Assembly (NCBI RefSeq): GCF_009760905.1
Contig: NZ_VIRW01000012.1
Span: 1-64,000, forward strand
Length of the DNA stretch: 64,000 bases
Origin: Chitinibacter sp. GC72
Lineage (GTDB): Bacteria > Pseudomonadota > Gammaproteobacteria > Burkholderiales > Chitinibacteraceae
Reading direction: 5' to 3'
A program made the translations under genes and the position numbers. Numbering within the stretch: position 1 is the stretch's first letter; every line of letters begins with the position of its first letter. The notes beneath the pieces are model-generated. The model was not told the origin of the DNA. It saw only the letters and a program-made list of their open reading frames with translations, and ran no database searches. Shown piece after piece: positions 9,068 to 16,811 of the stretch.

Positions 9068-10417
9068 CTAAAAATAGTATTTGATCAGCGCCTGCAGGCT
9101 GTTGCGCTCGGCAGCCGCGCCGTACTGGCTGGTGGCGCTGCCCTGTTGCGATTGCCATTGCAGCGCCAGGTCGGCGCGTTTGAAATGGTAGCGCGCTTCC
9201 AGCCAGTGCAGTGTGCTGTGATCAACCAGATCCCGGCGCAGCATCAGGCTTAAATCCAGATTGCGCATCAGCGCATTATTCCAGCTCGCCAGCATAAACA
9301 GATTGTGCCGCGTGGGATTATCCTGCTCGCGCGTTGCTAGCGAGCGATAGCGCCCGTAAGCTGCGCCTTGCTGGCCCAGCGCCTGCCAGCCCGCTTTATC
9401 CAGCGCGGCCTGATTGTACTGGTATTCCAGCGTCAGGCTCAGATTGACCGGAAAAGTGTAGGTTGCGCCGCTGGAGAGGCGAGAGTAAAAGCGTTCCTCG
9501 CCATCAATCTGCCGGGCTCTTTGCGCGAGGCTGCGGCTGCGTGCGCCGCTGTATTCGGCATGCAGGCTCAGCGCATCGCTGGCCAGCCAGCTGGCATTGA
9601 GCCCCAGCCGGGGTGCGCTGCCCGCTTCTTTAAACAGAATCAATTGCGGTGAAAAACCGTCAAACCAGCGCTGGCTCCACGCCAGTTGCCAGCGGTCTGC
9701 CGGGTTACTGGAGGCAAAATCAAGGGCGAAGCTGCCGGTGTCTGCGCCTTGGGCATCATTGCTAGTGCCATTGCCGACACGCGGCGCGTACAGGGCGCTG
9801 AGCGAGCCGCCTTCCCACAGATACTGGGTACGCAGCATGGCGCTGCCCAGGCGATTTTCCCGCAGGCTGGCCGGGGCAATCGACACCACCGAGCGCAGCG
9901 CGCCAGCTTTGAAAAAATCGCTGGGGTTGTAGGCGTAAGCCATGCCATTGCGCTGATTAATGCGCCCGGCGTCCAGCAGCCAGTCGGGCTGGATTTGCCA
10001 GCTGAGATAGGCTTCTTTCAGTGTATTGATCTGCTCGTGCTGGCTGCCTTGCCCATCTTTCAGATCAACCCGGTTCAGATCAAACCGGTTGGCCAGCACG
10101 CCGCGCCATTGTGCATTGAAACGATAATCAACGCTTAGATCAAGCGAGATACGGCTTGGGTGTATATCGCTCTGGCCTTCTTTGCGATTGACGTAGCCGA
10201 GCATACCCTCGGTAAAAAACTGCCATGACTGCTGCTCGACTTCGGTCTGCGGCGTCTGATCGGCCAGCGACAAGGCGTCCAGATCATCGGCCTGCGCGGC
10301 GGCCGGGCTCAGCAGCGCGGCGAGCATGGCTAGACCCGTTCCCAGCCGAGTTCCCAGCTGGGTGACACCAGGCGAGCGGGGCATCATCTTCGGCGAGCGG
10401 CGCGCGGCGGCTGTCAT
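9068..10417 (-). CDS. Outer-membrane beta-barrel protein of the exporter module
   Basis: The 449-residue protein has a late signal peptide (GTGLAMLAALLSPAAAQADD). The N-terminal extension before it suggests a start at the internal ATG near MMPRSPG as an alternative. The rest is made of alternating strands ending in Phe (LQALIKYYF), the signature of an outer-membrane barrel with a C-terminal beta-signal. Phrases such as VDYRFNAQWRGVLANRFDLN and YLSWQIQPDWLLDAGRINQR recall the alginate-export/porin-like barrels. The start overlaps the stop of the LolA-like gene (ATGA). Substrate is unknown. In company with an ABC exporter and a LolA-like carrier it may receive or export an envelope component (inference). 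Confidence 0.8.
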   Translation of the reverse strand: MTAAARRSPKMMPRSPGVTQLGTRLGTGLAMLAALLSPAAAQADDLDALSLADQTPQTEVEQQSWQFFTEGMLGYVNRKEGQSDIHPSRISLDLSVDYRFNAQWRGVLANRFDLNRVDLKDGQGSQHEQINTLKEAYLSWQIQPDWLLDAGRINQRNGMAYAYNPSDFFKAGALRSVVSIAPASLRENRLGSAMLRTQYLWEGGSLSALYAPRVGNGTSNDAQGADTGSFALDFASSNPADRWQLAWSQRWFDGFSPQLILFKEAGSAPRLGLNASWLASDALSLHAEYSGARSRSLAQRARQIDGEERFYSRLSSGATYTFPVNLSLTLEYQYNQAALDKAGWQALGQQGAAYGRYRSLATREQDNPTRHNLFMLASWNNALMRNLDLSLMLRRDLVDHSTLHWLEARYHFKRADLALQWQSQQGSATSQYGAAAERNSLQALIKYYF

Positions 10418-11217
10418 TTGGCCTGTTCCGGGTTAAAGCGGGGCAGATAGTCGCGCTGCAGCCAGCTCTCGGGCACATCGCGATAAGCCAGATCGCTGGT
10501 GCGCATGACGGTAATCCATTTCGGATCCAGCCCGTCGATAATCACCGTTTCGGTCGGGCGCTCGACGCCCAGCTGCGATTTGAATTGCCGATAGTAGGCG
10601 GTTTTGAGCAGGCGATCGCTGCTGGAATAAAACTTGGCCTTGATCGGGCGGCTATTGCTACGGTCTATCCAGTATTCGATGCGCTCGTAAGTGACTTCAC
10701 CATGTTTGGCTTTCAGATTGAGCAGATAGCTGGCGCGCTTCTGGCGCTCGCCGTCCTGAACCTCTTCTTCGGCCAGCAGGCTGGCGTGATAGTCCAGCGC
10801 CAGATTCACCGTCATCACGTCGCCGTTGGCGGCTTGCCCGAGCAGGCGCTGCTGCGGCGAGATGCGCACGCTGGCCTTGCTGCTGGGGTCAAAAAACCAC
10901 AAATCATTGCCATTTTTCAGCAGCAATTTGCCTGCGTCGCGCTGCGGCGAGACAAAGCGGATCAGATTGCGAAACTGGCCGGTTTTGCTATCGGCGCGCG
11001 CATAGATGGCCAGCGTCGAGCTATCGATCTGCTTGCCGTCGCGGTATTCGATCAGCGTATTGTTCAGGCCAAAAGAGCGATCAGGATTGCGGATGGCATC
11101 GCTGGCGGCGAGCAAATCCTGCGCGGTAGTTGCGGGCGCAGCCAGACTGTTTTGCATGACAGCCGCCAGCAGCAAGGCCAGCGCCTGACGTTTCATGGTG
11201 AACGAGCGGGTAGTCAT
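10414..11217 (-). CDS. LolA-like outer-membrane lipoprotein-sorting protein
   Basis: The 267-residue exported protein has signal MKRQALALLLAAVMQNSLA, preceded by seven extra residues. The start at 11217 is favoured because AAGGAG lies eight bases before it, while the internal ATG at 11196 lacks a ribosome-binding site. The body (SKTGQFRNLIRFVSPQRDAG, GNDLWFFDPSSKASVRISPQ, ERIEYWIDRSNSRPIKAKFY) matches the LolA-like family annotated as outer-membrane lipoprotein-sorting protein that accompanies MacB- or MMPL-type exporters, not LolA itself. It is linked by ATGA overlaps to genes on both sides. It probably carries a lipid or lipoprotein from the permease to the outer membrane (inference). Confidence 0.87.
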   Translation of the reverse strand: MTTRSFTMKRQALALLLAAVMQNSLAAPATTAQDLLAASDAIRNPDRSFGLNNTLIEYRDGKQIDSSTLAIYARADSKTGQFRNLIRFVSPQRDAGKLLLKNGNDLWFFDPSSKASVRISPQQRLLGQAANGDVMTVNLALDYHASLLAEEEVQDGERQKRASYLLNLKAKHGEVTYERIEYWIDRSNSRPIKAKFYSSSDRLLKTAYYRQFKSQLGVERPTETVIIDGLDPKWITVMRTSDLAYRDVPESWLQRDYLPRFNPEQAK

Positions 11218-11408
11218 TGCTGCTCTCCTTGATGGTGAGGATGGCGGCAGGTGCGGTTTTCTTTATGGCGGATCAGGCCAGAGATGCCCACGGCAATCAG
11301 AATTAGCGGCCACCAGGTGGCCAGCAGATTCATCACACCGGGCCACCAGCCCAGATTCACGCCCAGAAAGAGCGCACCGATCAGCAAGAGGATGATGGAG
11401 TGACGCAT
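11214..11408 (-). CDS. Small LiaI/LiaF-like transmembrane protein (DUF5668 type)
   Basis: A 64-residue protein with two transmembrane helices (about 3-20 and 24-46). The pattern LLLIGALFLGVNLGWW then WWPLILIAVGISGLI is that of the LiaI/LiaF-like TM region seen in cell-envelope stress proteins. The tail is charged and His-rich (HPHHQGEQQ). The ribosome-binding site AAGGAG is eight bases before the ATG. The stop overlaps the LolA-like start (ATGA). It lies inside the exporter/LytTR module and may modulate the membrane kinase, as LiaF does for LiaS in Firmicutes; that role is inference. Confidence 0.75.
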   Translation of the reverse strand: MRHSIILLLIGALFLGVNLGWWPGVMNLLATWWPLILIAVGISGLIRHKENRTCRHPHHQGEQQ

Positions 11409-11458
11409 GATAAATTCTCCTTGAGTGGCATATTGAAATGCCAGTAAGTCATTCTTGT

Positions 11459-11507
11459 GGGTATTGCCATCTAGTTGTTTTCTGTATTAGCTTGTAGAGC
11501 AATACCC
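11459..11507. repeat. 49-bp GGGTAT palindromic repeat, copy B
   Basis: The arms GGGTATTGC and GCAATACCC match perfectly over nine bases. The inner part reads like copy C when reversed (CTACAAGCTAATA against CTGCAAGCCATAT). It lies 13 bases downstream of the stop of the ABC permease gene, inside the operon, between permease and DUF5668 gene. It could limit read-through or protect the upstream mRNA end. Confidence 0.85.
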
Positions 11508-11520
11508 TTAGCTTTAATCG

Positions 11521-12933
11521 TTAAACATGGCGCAAGGCATCGACGATATTGAGTTGTGCCGCGCGGCGGGCTGGCCACCAGGCCGAGATTGCGGCCACCA
11601 AGAGTAGGCCGATGGCCGTGCCCAGAATCATATTGGGCTCGCCCCAGACCCGGACGGTGAGTGCAACCGGATCGGTATTGCCCGGTGGCATCCAGCTTAG
11701 CCCGCTGTGATTGATGATGTAGGCAAACAGCAGCGCCATCAGCACGCCCAGACCCGCACCCACCAGTCCGAGCAGCACGCCTTCGCAGACAAACAGTCGG
11801 CGAATTCCGCCCCGGCGCAGGCCAATGGCCCGCAGGGTGCCGATTTCAACCGTGCGCTCGACCACCGCCATGCTCATCGTATTGCCGACGGTAAACAGCA
11901 CAATTGCGCCGATCAGCAGCGTGATAAAGCTGAAAATGGCGGCAAACATGCCGGTAATCTGGCCGTAGCTCGGGTTGAGGGTGGCGTAGTCGTGAACTTC
12001 AAGCGAGAGCGATTTGAATTCGGTCTGCAATAGCTGACTCAGCCGTGCCTGCGCGGCGGCCATCTGCTCGGTGTGTTTGAGCTGCAGCACGATCGCCGTG
12101 ACCTGCGGTGCGTCATTGCCGTAGATCAGCTGCTGCGCCTGTTTCAGATGCAGCGTGATCGACATATCGTCCAGCTCCTTGACACCCAGCATCTCGGCTT
12201 TGACCACTTGCAGCGCGGCCACATTGGGCGCGCCGTGGGTATTGGCGGCGAGCAATTCGATGCGGGCACCCGCTTCGGCAGGGCTCGATGACTTGGGCGC
12301 AGCTTCCAGCTCGGACAGGGCGCTGATGTCATCCGGCGCCGATGCGGCATCAGCGGCGGCATTGGTCGTGCTCAGCGGCGCTTTGGCCTGCGGGCAATCG
12401 TTGACCTGCAAGGCTGCGCACAGCTGCAAGACGCGAGCCACGCCAACGCCAATGCTGGCCGCGTTTTGCGCGGTATTGCTCAGCGGCGAAGGGCGCGCCT
12501 CATCGGGAAACTGGTAGTCATTCCATAAGCGCAGCTGGTTTTGCTCGTCGACCACAATGCCGTTGCCCACTACGGTGCGCGATACCCCGGCCGAGAAATT
12601 CCCGGCGATGCCGCCCAAGCTGAGCGTTGGTGTGACCACAGTGAGCATCGGTGCGAGCACAGGGTCGGCCTTGATCACCTCAATCACACGCTGGTAATCA
12701 CGAATGCCATACGCCGCCGGGTTGCCAGTGCCGTAGAGGAAGTAATCCTGGCGCTGAATCTGCAAGTGGCCGCTGTCGCGAACAAAGCCGGTTTGCAGCC
12801 CCAGATTGATATTGCCGCTGTAGCCGCCAAACAGCAGGATGGCGACAACGCCGATCACCATGGCCAGCAGGGTGGTCATTGAGCGACGTCGATTGCGCAG
12901 CAGATTGCGCCAGGCCAGAGAGAGTGTGTTCAT
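11521..12933 (-). CDS. ABC transporter permease, MacB/FtsX/LolC type
   Basis: The 470-residue protein has an N-terminal transmembrane helix after SLAWRNLLRNRRRSMTTLLA. A large periplasmic MacB_PCD-like domain spans about residues 40-320. Three C-terminal helices with the FtsX signature follow (FTVGNTMSMAVVERTVEIGT, LRAIGLRRGGIRRLFVCEGV). The domain contains an Ala/Ser/Asp-rich low-complexity insert at about 185-230. Such permeases drive lipoprotein or peptide extraction and mechanotransmission, not ordinary substrate passage. The start overlaps the ATPase stop (ATGA). With the LolD-like ATPase and LolA-like carrier it forms a Lol-like export set distinct from the essential LolCDE. Confidence 0.92.
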   Translation of the reverse strand: MNTLSLAWRNLLRNRRRSMTTLLAMVIGVVAILLFGGYSGNINLGLQTGFVRDSGHLQIQRQDYFLYGTGNPAAYGIRDYQRVIEVIKADPVLAPMLTVVTPTLSLGGIAGNFSAGVSRTVVGNGIVVDEQNQLRLWNDYQFPDEARPSPLSNTAQNAASIGVGVARVLQLCAALQVNDCPQAKAPLSTTNAAADAASAPDDISALSELEAAPKSSSPAEAGARIELLAANTHGAPNVAALQVVKAEMLGVKELDDMSITLHLKQAQQLIYGNDAPQVTAIVLQLKHTEQMAAAQARLSQLLQTEFKSLSLEVHDYATLNPSYGQITGMFAAIFSFITLLIGAIVLFTVGNTMSMAVVERTVEIGTLRAIGLRRGGIRRLFVCEGVLLGLVGAGLGVLMALLFAYIINHSGLSWMPPGNTDPVALTVRVWGEPNMILGTAIGLLLVAAISAWWPARRAAQLNIVDALRHV

Positions 12934-13664
12934 GCTGCCACCTGTTGCTGATTGTTATTTGAATCGACGCTGCCTAGCGCGGTTTTGGCCGGCATCGGCT
13001 GCAGTTGCCCGTCGCGGATAAACACCGCATCGTCGGCGGCGGCCAGCACTTGCGGGTCGTGCGATGAAAAGACAAAAGACACTTTCAGCTCGCGCTGCAT
13101 CCGGCGCATCAGCTGGATAATCGCCGCGCCAGTCTGGCTGTCGAGATTGGCGGTTGGCTCGTCAGCCAGCACCCATTGCGGCTCGGTGGCCAGTGCGCGG
13201 GCAATGGCGACCCGCTGGCGTTGTCCACCAGAAAGCTGCCCCGGTAGGTTGCGCGCTTTATCGCTCAGGCCGACTGCGTCAAGCAATTGCGCAACGCGCG
13301 CTTTGCGCTTGGCAGCGGGCATTTTGGTCAGAATCAGTGGGTATTCGATATTTTCAAATGCAGTGAGCACCGGCAGCAGATTGAAATTCTGGAAAATAAA
13401 GCCGATATGGCGCGAGCGAAAATCAGCCAGCGCGTTGTCGCCCAGCTTGCCCACTTGCTGGCCGGCAATGATGATTTCGCCCGAGTCGGGTTTATCGATG
13501 CAGCCGATCAGATTCAGAAGCGTCGTTTTGCCGCTGCCCGACGGGCCTGACAGCACAGTAAAGCGCTGCGGCTGGATGTCCAGATTGATGTCGATCAGCG
13601 CCGGTACGCGCACCGCATCGAGCTGGTAATGCTTGTAAAGCTGTGAAATATGTAGCGCAGACAT
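12930..13664 (-). CDS. ABC transporter ATP-binding protein, LolD/MacB type
   Basis: A 244-residue ATPase with Walker A GPSGSGKTTLLNLIG, Q-loop FIFQNFNLLPVLTAFENIEY, signature LSGGQRQRVAIARAL, Walker B WVLADEPTANLDS and switch His in SSHDPQ. The LolD/MacB subfamily pairs with FtsX-like permeases. AAGGAGG lies eight bases before the ATG, the strongest ribosome-binding site of the module. It heads the minus-strand operon; the tandem-repeat operator is 67-98 bases upstream of the start. Confidence 0.95.
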   Translation of the reverse strand: MSALHISQLYKHYQLDAVRVPALIDINLDIQPQRFTVLSGPSGSGKTTLLNLIGCIDKPDSGEIIIAGQQVGKLGDNALADFRSRHIGFIFQNFNLLPVLTAFENIEYPLILTKMPAAKRKARVAQLLDAVGLSDKARNLPGQLSGGQRQRVAIARALATEPQWVLADEPTANLDSQTGAAIIQLMRRMQRELKVSFVFSSHDPQVLAAADDAVFIRDGQLQPMPAKTALGSVDSNNNQQQVAA

Positions 13665-13693
13665 GATGCCTAGCCTCCTTGTTGGTCAGGCTT

Positions 13694-13761
13694 ACTTTAA
13701 ATCGCTCGCCGCAACAGTGCTGGGCACTGCGATGAAATGCATCTGGCATGGATAAGCTGCA
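13694..13761 (-). promoter_or_regulatory. Promoter and tandem-repeat operator of the ABC-exporter operon
   Basis: Read on the minus strand, two 11-mers TGCAGCTTATC (13761-13751) and TGCATTTCATC (13741-13731) stand exactly 20 bases apart. About 30 bases later comes ATTTAAAGT (13702-13694), a possible -10 region. The same arrangement recurs upstream of the DUF6268-like gene at 14916-14984. Direct repeats at about two-turn spacing are the usual LytTR binding pattern; assignment to the LytTR regulator at 7090-7860 is inference. Confidence 0.6.
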
Positions 13762-13881
13762 ATCAGCTGGATTTAGCGGGGACGGATTCGATGGCGAGGA
13801 GCTGCAGGGAAGGGCGGTACTCAGGATGGGCAGGATAAACTGTGCAGCAGGACAAGCGATGCAGAATCTGCGGTGGGAAGG

Positions 13882-13907
13882 GCGTCATGCTGGTGGCAGC
13901 ATAACGC
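13882..13907. other. Stem-loop behind the DUF6268-like gene
   Basis: GCGTCATGCTG pairs with CAGCATAACGC (one mismatch) around a four-base loop. It lies 10 bases past the stop codon of the minus-strand gene at 13917 and has no T-run, so it may be a 3' mRNA structure and not an intrinsic terminator. Confidence 0.45.
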
Positions 13908-13916
13908 CGGTGAAGC

Positions 13917-14816
13917 TTAGAATTCGCCCGAGAATGAAACGGCAACAAATGGCATGGCGTCGTGTTTTTCCTTGCGTACTTCATGGCCGTGTTCATCACG
14001 AATCCGCATTTCGCCGCCGATGGCGCTACCAATATAGGAATCAAGGCGTAATGCCGGGCTAAAGCGGTATCCGGCTCGAACAAAGAGCGGCATTGACGTC
14101 TGCTCCAATACCCCCCCTGCTGCTACCTTGTTGTTCTTGGCCAGACGGCTGCTGTAGCTGCGGATCGTTGTGCCGGTGCCCAGCTCCAGCTGTGGGGTGG
14201 CCGCCCAGCTCAGCTCGACACCCGCTGGCCCCACTGCGCCCGCGCTAAACGGATTGCTCAGGCGCACTGTGGGCGTAATCTGCCAGTTGACCACGACAAA
14301 TGGAAAGACGCTGGTTTCGTCAAAAGTGCGGTACGCGCCCAGCCCCAGCCCGATCAGCAAGTCCGGTGCAATCGACTTGGCGACAAAGCCGCTGGCACCA
14401 TAGTGATAGCTGTCGCTGCGCTTGGCGTCTTTTTCGCCAGATAGACCCACACTGGGCGCAAATGAGTAAATCCAGCCGTCCTGTGTCGCATGCGTATAGC
14501 TCAGGCCAATCGACGCCTGCTCGATGGTTTGCCACGGTGTTTTGCCGCCCCAGGCGCGCGGGTTTTCAAAATCCCAGTGCTGGCGGGCGGCTGAAAAATC
14601 AATGCCGATGCTGTTCTGGCGATCCAGCTGCGTTTTAATGCCGACGCTGCCCATTAGCCAGCGGGTTTTGGCTTGCCCGCCTGAATCGAGATCAAATTCG
14701 CCGCTGCGAATGCTGCTCAGCGAGTAATTGAATTCCAGGCCGGCAGGTTGATCACCGGCCAGTGCGCTGCCAGCACTATGCGCCAGCAGCAAGCCGATTA
14801 AGCCGTATTTGAACAT
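13917..14816 (-). CDS. Outer-membrane barrel protein, DUF6268-like
   Basis: The 299-residue protein has signal MFKYGLIGLLLAHSAGSALA. Below it is a run of amphipathic strands with Gly/Tyr turns, ending in AVSFSGEF with a C-terminal Phe as in outer-membrane barrels. The pattern RAGYRFSPALRLDSYIGSAI fits the DUF6268 family as I recall it. CGGAG lies eight bases before the ATG. It stands alone, but its upstream region shares the tandem-repeat operator of the ABC-exporter operon, so the two are probably co-regulated. Function is unknown. Confidence 0.75.
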   Translation of the reverse strand: MFKYGLIGLLLAHSAGSALAGDQPAGLEFNYSLSSIRSGEFDLDSGGQAKTRWLMGSVGIKTQLDRQNSIGIDFSAARQHWDFENPRAWGGKTPWQTIEQASIGLSYTHATQDGWIYSFAPSVGLSGEKDAKRSDSYHYGASGFVAKSIAPDLLIGLGLGAYRTFDETSVFPFVVVNWQITPTVRLSNPFSAGAVGPAGVELSWAATPQLELGTGTTIRSYSSRLAKNNKVAAGGVLEQTSMPLFVRAGYRFSPALRLDSYIGSAIGGEMRIRDEHGHEVRKEKHDAMPFVAVSFSGEF

Positions 14817-14915
14817 GGTATGACTCCGGGTTGGGGGTTGAAAAAAACGGGCAGCTCGTCCAACAACAGCACTGAAACCAGATTTGCGCAGCTGTGGCCT
14901 ATCTACCGTGCTGGC

Positions 14916-14984
14916 ACTTTAAATGGCCGTGATGACTGCGGTGTGCGCTGTGCGATGAGATGCAAATGGCATGGATAAGTTGCA
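14916..14984 (-). promoter_or_regulatory. Promoter and tandem-repeat operator of the DUF6268-like gene
   Basis: On the minus strand TGCAACTTATC (14984-14974) and TGCATCTCATC (14964-14954) stand 20 bases apart. They are followed at almost the same distance as at 13694-13761 by ATTTAAAGT (14924-14916). About 70 bases are alignable between the two sites although the genes downstream are unrelated. The element lies 100-170 bases upstream of the ATG at 14816. Confidence 0.6.
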
Positions 14985-15080
14985 GCCAAAGCCGATCAGC
15001 GTTTTTGTCAGGGTTGACGCTGGCAAGGCCAGGTTGCAGACTGACCAGCTTGCTTATTTACATGAGTGGAAAACAAAACC

Positions 15081-15656
15081 ATGACCACGGTTGTTGTCGT
15101 GCAAAAAGACGGCCAGATTGCCATTGCGGCCGATAGCCAATCGACCTTTGGCGATATGCGCCTGGGGGCGATTGATGATGCGCGCTGGAACAAGATTTTC
15201 CAGCACGAGGGCAGCTATTTCGCCATTTGCGGCAGCGCCGCGCATGATCTGGTGCTGCAATCGGCGCTCAAAAAAATCAAAAACCTTGATTTTTCCAGCC
15301 GCGCCGCCATCTTTGAGTCGTTCCGCAAATTGCACGTCAAACTCAAAGAGGATTTCTACCTTAAGCCCGACGAGGAAGAAGACGATCCGTACGAATCGAG
15401 CCAGATGACGGTGCTGATTGCCAATGTCCACGGTATTTTTGGCGTTTACAGCCTGCGCGAAGTCTATGAATTCCAGCGCTTCTGGGCGATGGGCAGCGGG
15501 CGTGATTTTGCCATTGGTGCCATGAATGCGCTGTACGATCAGCTCGACGCAGCGGGTTTGGCCAAGGCCGGTATCGAGGCGGGGTGTGCATTTGACATCA
15601 GCTCCAGCATGCCGATGACCTCGTATCAACTGGCCAGACAGACGCAGGAGCAGTAG
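15081..15656 (+). CDS. Betaproteobacterial proteasome homologue (BPH), Ntn-hydrolase peptidase
   Basis: The 191-residue protein starts MTTVVVVQKDGQIAIAADSQ, closely like HslV and proteasome beta subunits. After Met removal Thr1 would be the nucleophile, and Asp17 (AADS) is in place. The catalytic Lys is probably the one in RWNKIF, displaced by a four-residue insert relative to HslV Lys33. The frame continues upstream to a GTG at 15066, but that would bury Thr1, so I chose the ATG at 15081. No hslU follows and clpX lies elsewhere, which fits BPH, a double-ring peptidase without a dedicated unfoldase. It lacks the length of Anbu. The acidic stretch KPDEEEDDPYES at about 97-108 may be a surface loop. 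hslO follows at 82 bases. Family identification is good; the substrate is unknown. Confidence 0.82.
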   Translation: MTTVVVVQKDGQIAIAADSQSTFGDMRLGAIDDARWNKIFQHEGSYFAICGSAAHDLVLQSALKKIKNLDFSSRAAIFESFRKLHVKLKEDFYLKPDEEEDDPYESSQMTVLIANVHGIFGVYSLREVYEFQRFWAMGSGRDFAIGAMNALYDQLDAAGLAKAGIEAGCAFDISSSMPMTSYQLARQTQEQ

Positions 15657-15684
15657 GGTGGGTTAGGCGGAGCCGTAACCCACC
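15657..15684. repeat. GGTGGGTTA hairpin repeat behind the BPH gene
   Basis: GGTGGGTTA (15657-15665) and TAACCCACC (15676-15684) form a perfect nine-base stem around GGCGGAGCCG. It begins directly after the TAG stop codon. Hairpins of this GGTGGGTTA/TAACCCACC type are scattered through many proteobacterial genomes; only one copy is in this window. Confidence 0.65.
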
Positions 15685-15738
15685 GTCACCATGCAGTATA
15701 ATTTGCAGCAATTAGGAAGTTTTCCAAGGGTTAAATGA

Positions 15739-16617
15739 ATGAAAGATGTTTTAGAGCGGTTTCTGTTTGAAAAAGCGCCGGTACGCGGCGAGCTGGTCAA
15801 GCTCGACGCTACATATAAAGAAGTGCTCGCGCGTCACAATTACCCGCAGGTACTGCAATCGCGCCTGGGCGAGCTGATGGCCGCAGGCGCACTGCTATCG
15901 GCCATGCTCAAATTTGACGGCACGCTGGTGATGCAGATGCACGGCACCGGCGCATTGCAATTACTGGTGGTTGAAGTCACCAGCCAGAACACGCTGCGCG
16001 CCACCGCCCGCTGGGACGCTGACAAAATCGGCAGCTTTGACGCACAGAGTTCGATCGCTGAATTGCTCGGCCGTGGCCGCTTTATGATTACGATTGATCC
16101 AACGGTAGGCGAGGCGTATCAGGGCGTGGTCGGCATGGAAGTCGGCCAATCGGTCGCGCAGATTATCGAGCACTATATGACGCATTCCGAGCAGCTGGAC
16201 ACGCGCCTGTGGCTGGCGTGCGAAGACGGCATCGCGGCGGGCATGATGCTGCAAAAAATGCCGGCGCAGGATGATCTGGAAAACACCTGGGATCATCTGG
16301 TGACGCTGGCTGACACGGTCAAAAACGAAGAATTGCTCGAACTTGAGCCACGCGAAACGCTATACCGCCTGTTCCACGAAGACAGCGCCCGCGTATTCGA
16401 CCCCGCCACCCCGCGCTTTGCCTGCACCTGCTCGCGCGAACGCGTCGGCGGCATGATTAAGCTGATGGAGCGGCACGAAGTGGACGAAGTCATCGCCGAG
16501 CGCGGCCATGTGCATGTGGTGTGTGATTTCTGCGGCAAGGAATACACGTTTGACCCGGTGGATATTGGTGTGCTGTATAGCGGCACCGATAGTGCAGGTA
16601 GTGAAACTCTGCAGTAA
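15739..16617 (+). CDS. hslO: Redox-regulated chaperone Hsp33
   Basis: The 292-residue protein matches the Hsp33 length. The C-terminal zinc switch carries four cysteines in CTCS (FACTCSRERV) and CDFC (VVCDFCGKEYTFD). On oxidation zinc is released, the protein dimerises and holds unfolding proteins. The N-terminal part shows the family phrases LMAAGALLSAMLKFDGTLVM and GVVGMEVGQSVAQIIEHYMT. The start ATG at 15739 follows AAGGG. A TATAAT at 15697-15702 is a likely -10 element. Placement behind a proteasome-like peptidase suggests a shared protein-quality theme, but each gene seems to have its own signals. Confidence 0.96.
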   Translation: MKDVLERFLFEKAPVRGELVKLDATYKEVLARHNYPQVLQSRLGELMAAGALLSAMLKFDGTLVMQMHGTGALQLLVVEVTSQNTLRATARWDADKIGSFDAQSSIAELLGRGRFMITIDPTVGEAYQGVVGMEVGQSVAQIIEHYMTHSEQLDTRLWLACEDGIAAGMMLQKMPAQDDLENTWDHLVTLADTVKNEELLELEPRETLYRLFHEDSARVFDPATPRFACTCSRERVGGMIKLMERHEVDEVIAERGHVHVVCDFCGKEYTFDPVDIGVLYSGTDSAGSETLQ

Positions 16618-16702
16618 TTACCCATCTGTATTTAATCTGCTGGTGCTGTATTGGCGGTGCCACGGGCGTGTTTCTCTCGCCAGTTGTGCAGATCTTCCAT
16701 CA

Positions 16703-16737
16703 GGCCAGACCAGCACGTTTAAAGTCTGGCCTTTTTT
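16703..16737 (+). terminator. Intrinsic terminator after hslO
   Basis: GGCCAGAC (16703-16710) pairs with GTCTGGCC (16724-16731), followed by six T. It lies in the gap between hslO and bioH. Confidence 0.85.
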
Positions 16738-16811
16738 ATGCGACCGGTTGCATTAGTACTAAACCCGAAAATTAAACGCTTCTCAGTCCCGATGAACTGG
16801 ATTCATTGCCA

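Noticed and set aside
8423-9253. 276-residue plus-strand ORF, Gln/His/Arg-rich
   Set aside because: It is antisense to the LytS-like kinase and the barrel gene; its composition is that of a shadow frame.
14065-14113. CGGTATCCG...CCAATACCC at 49-bp spacing inside the DUF6268-like gene
   Set aside because: The ends match loosely, the interior is GC-rich and coding, and there is no rare-codon signal.
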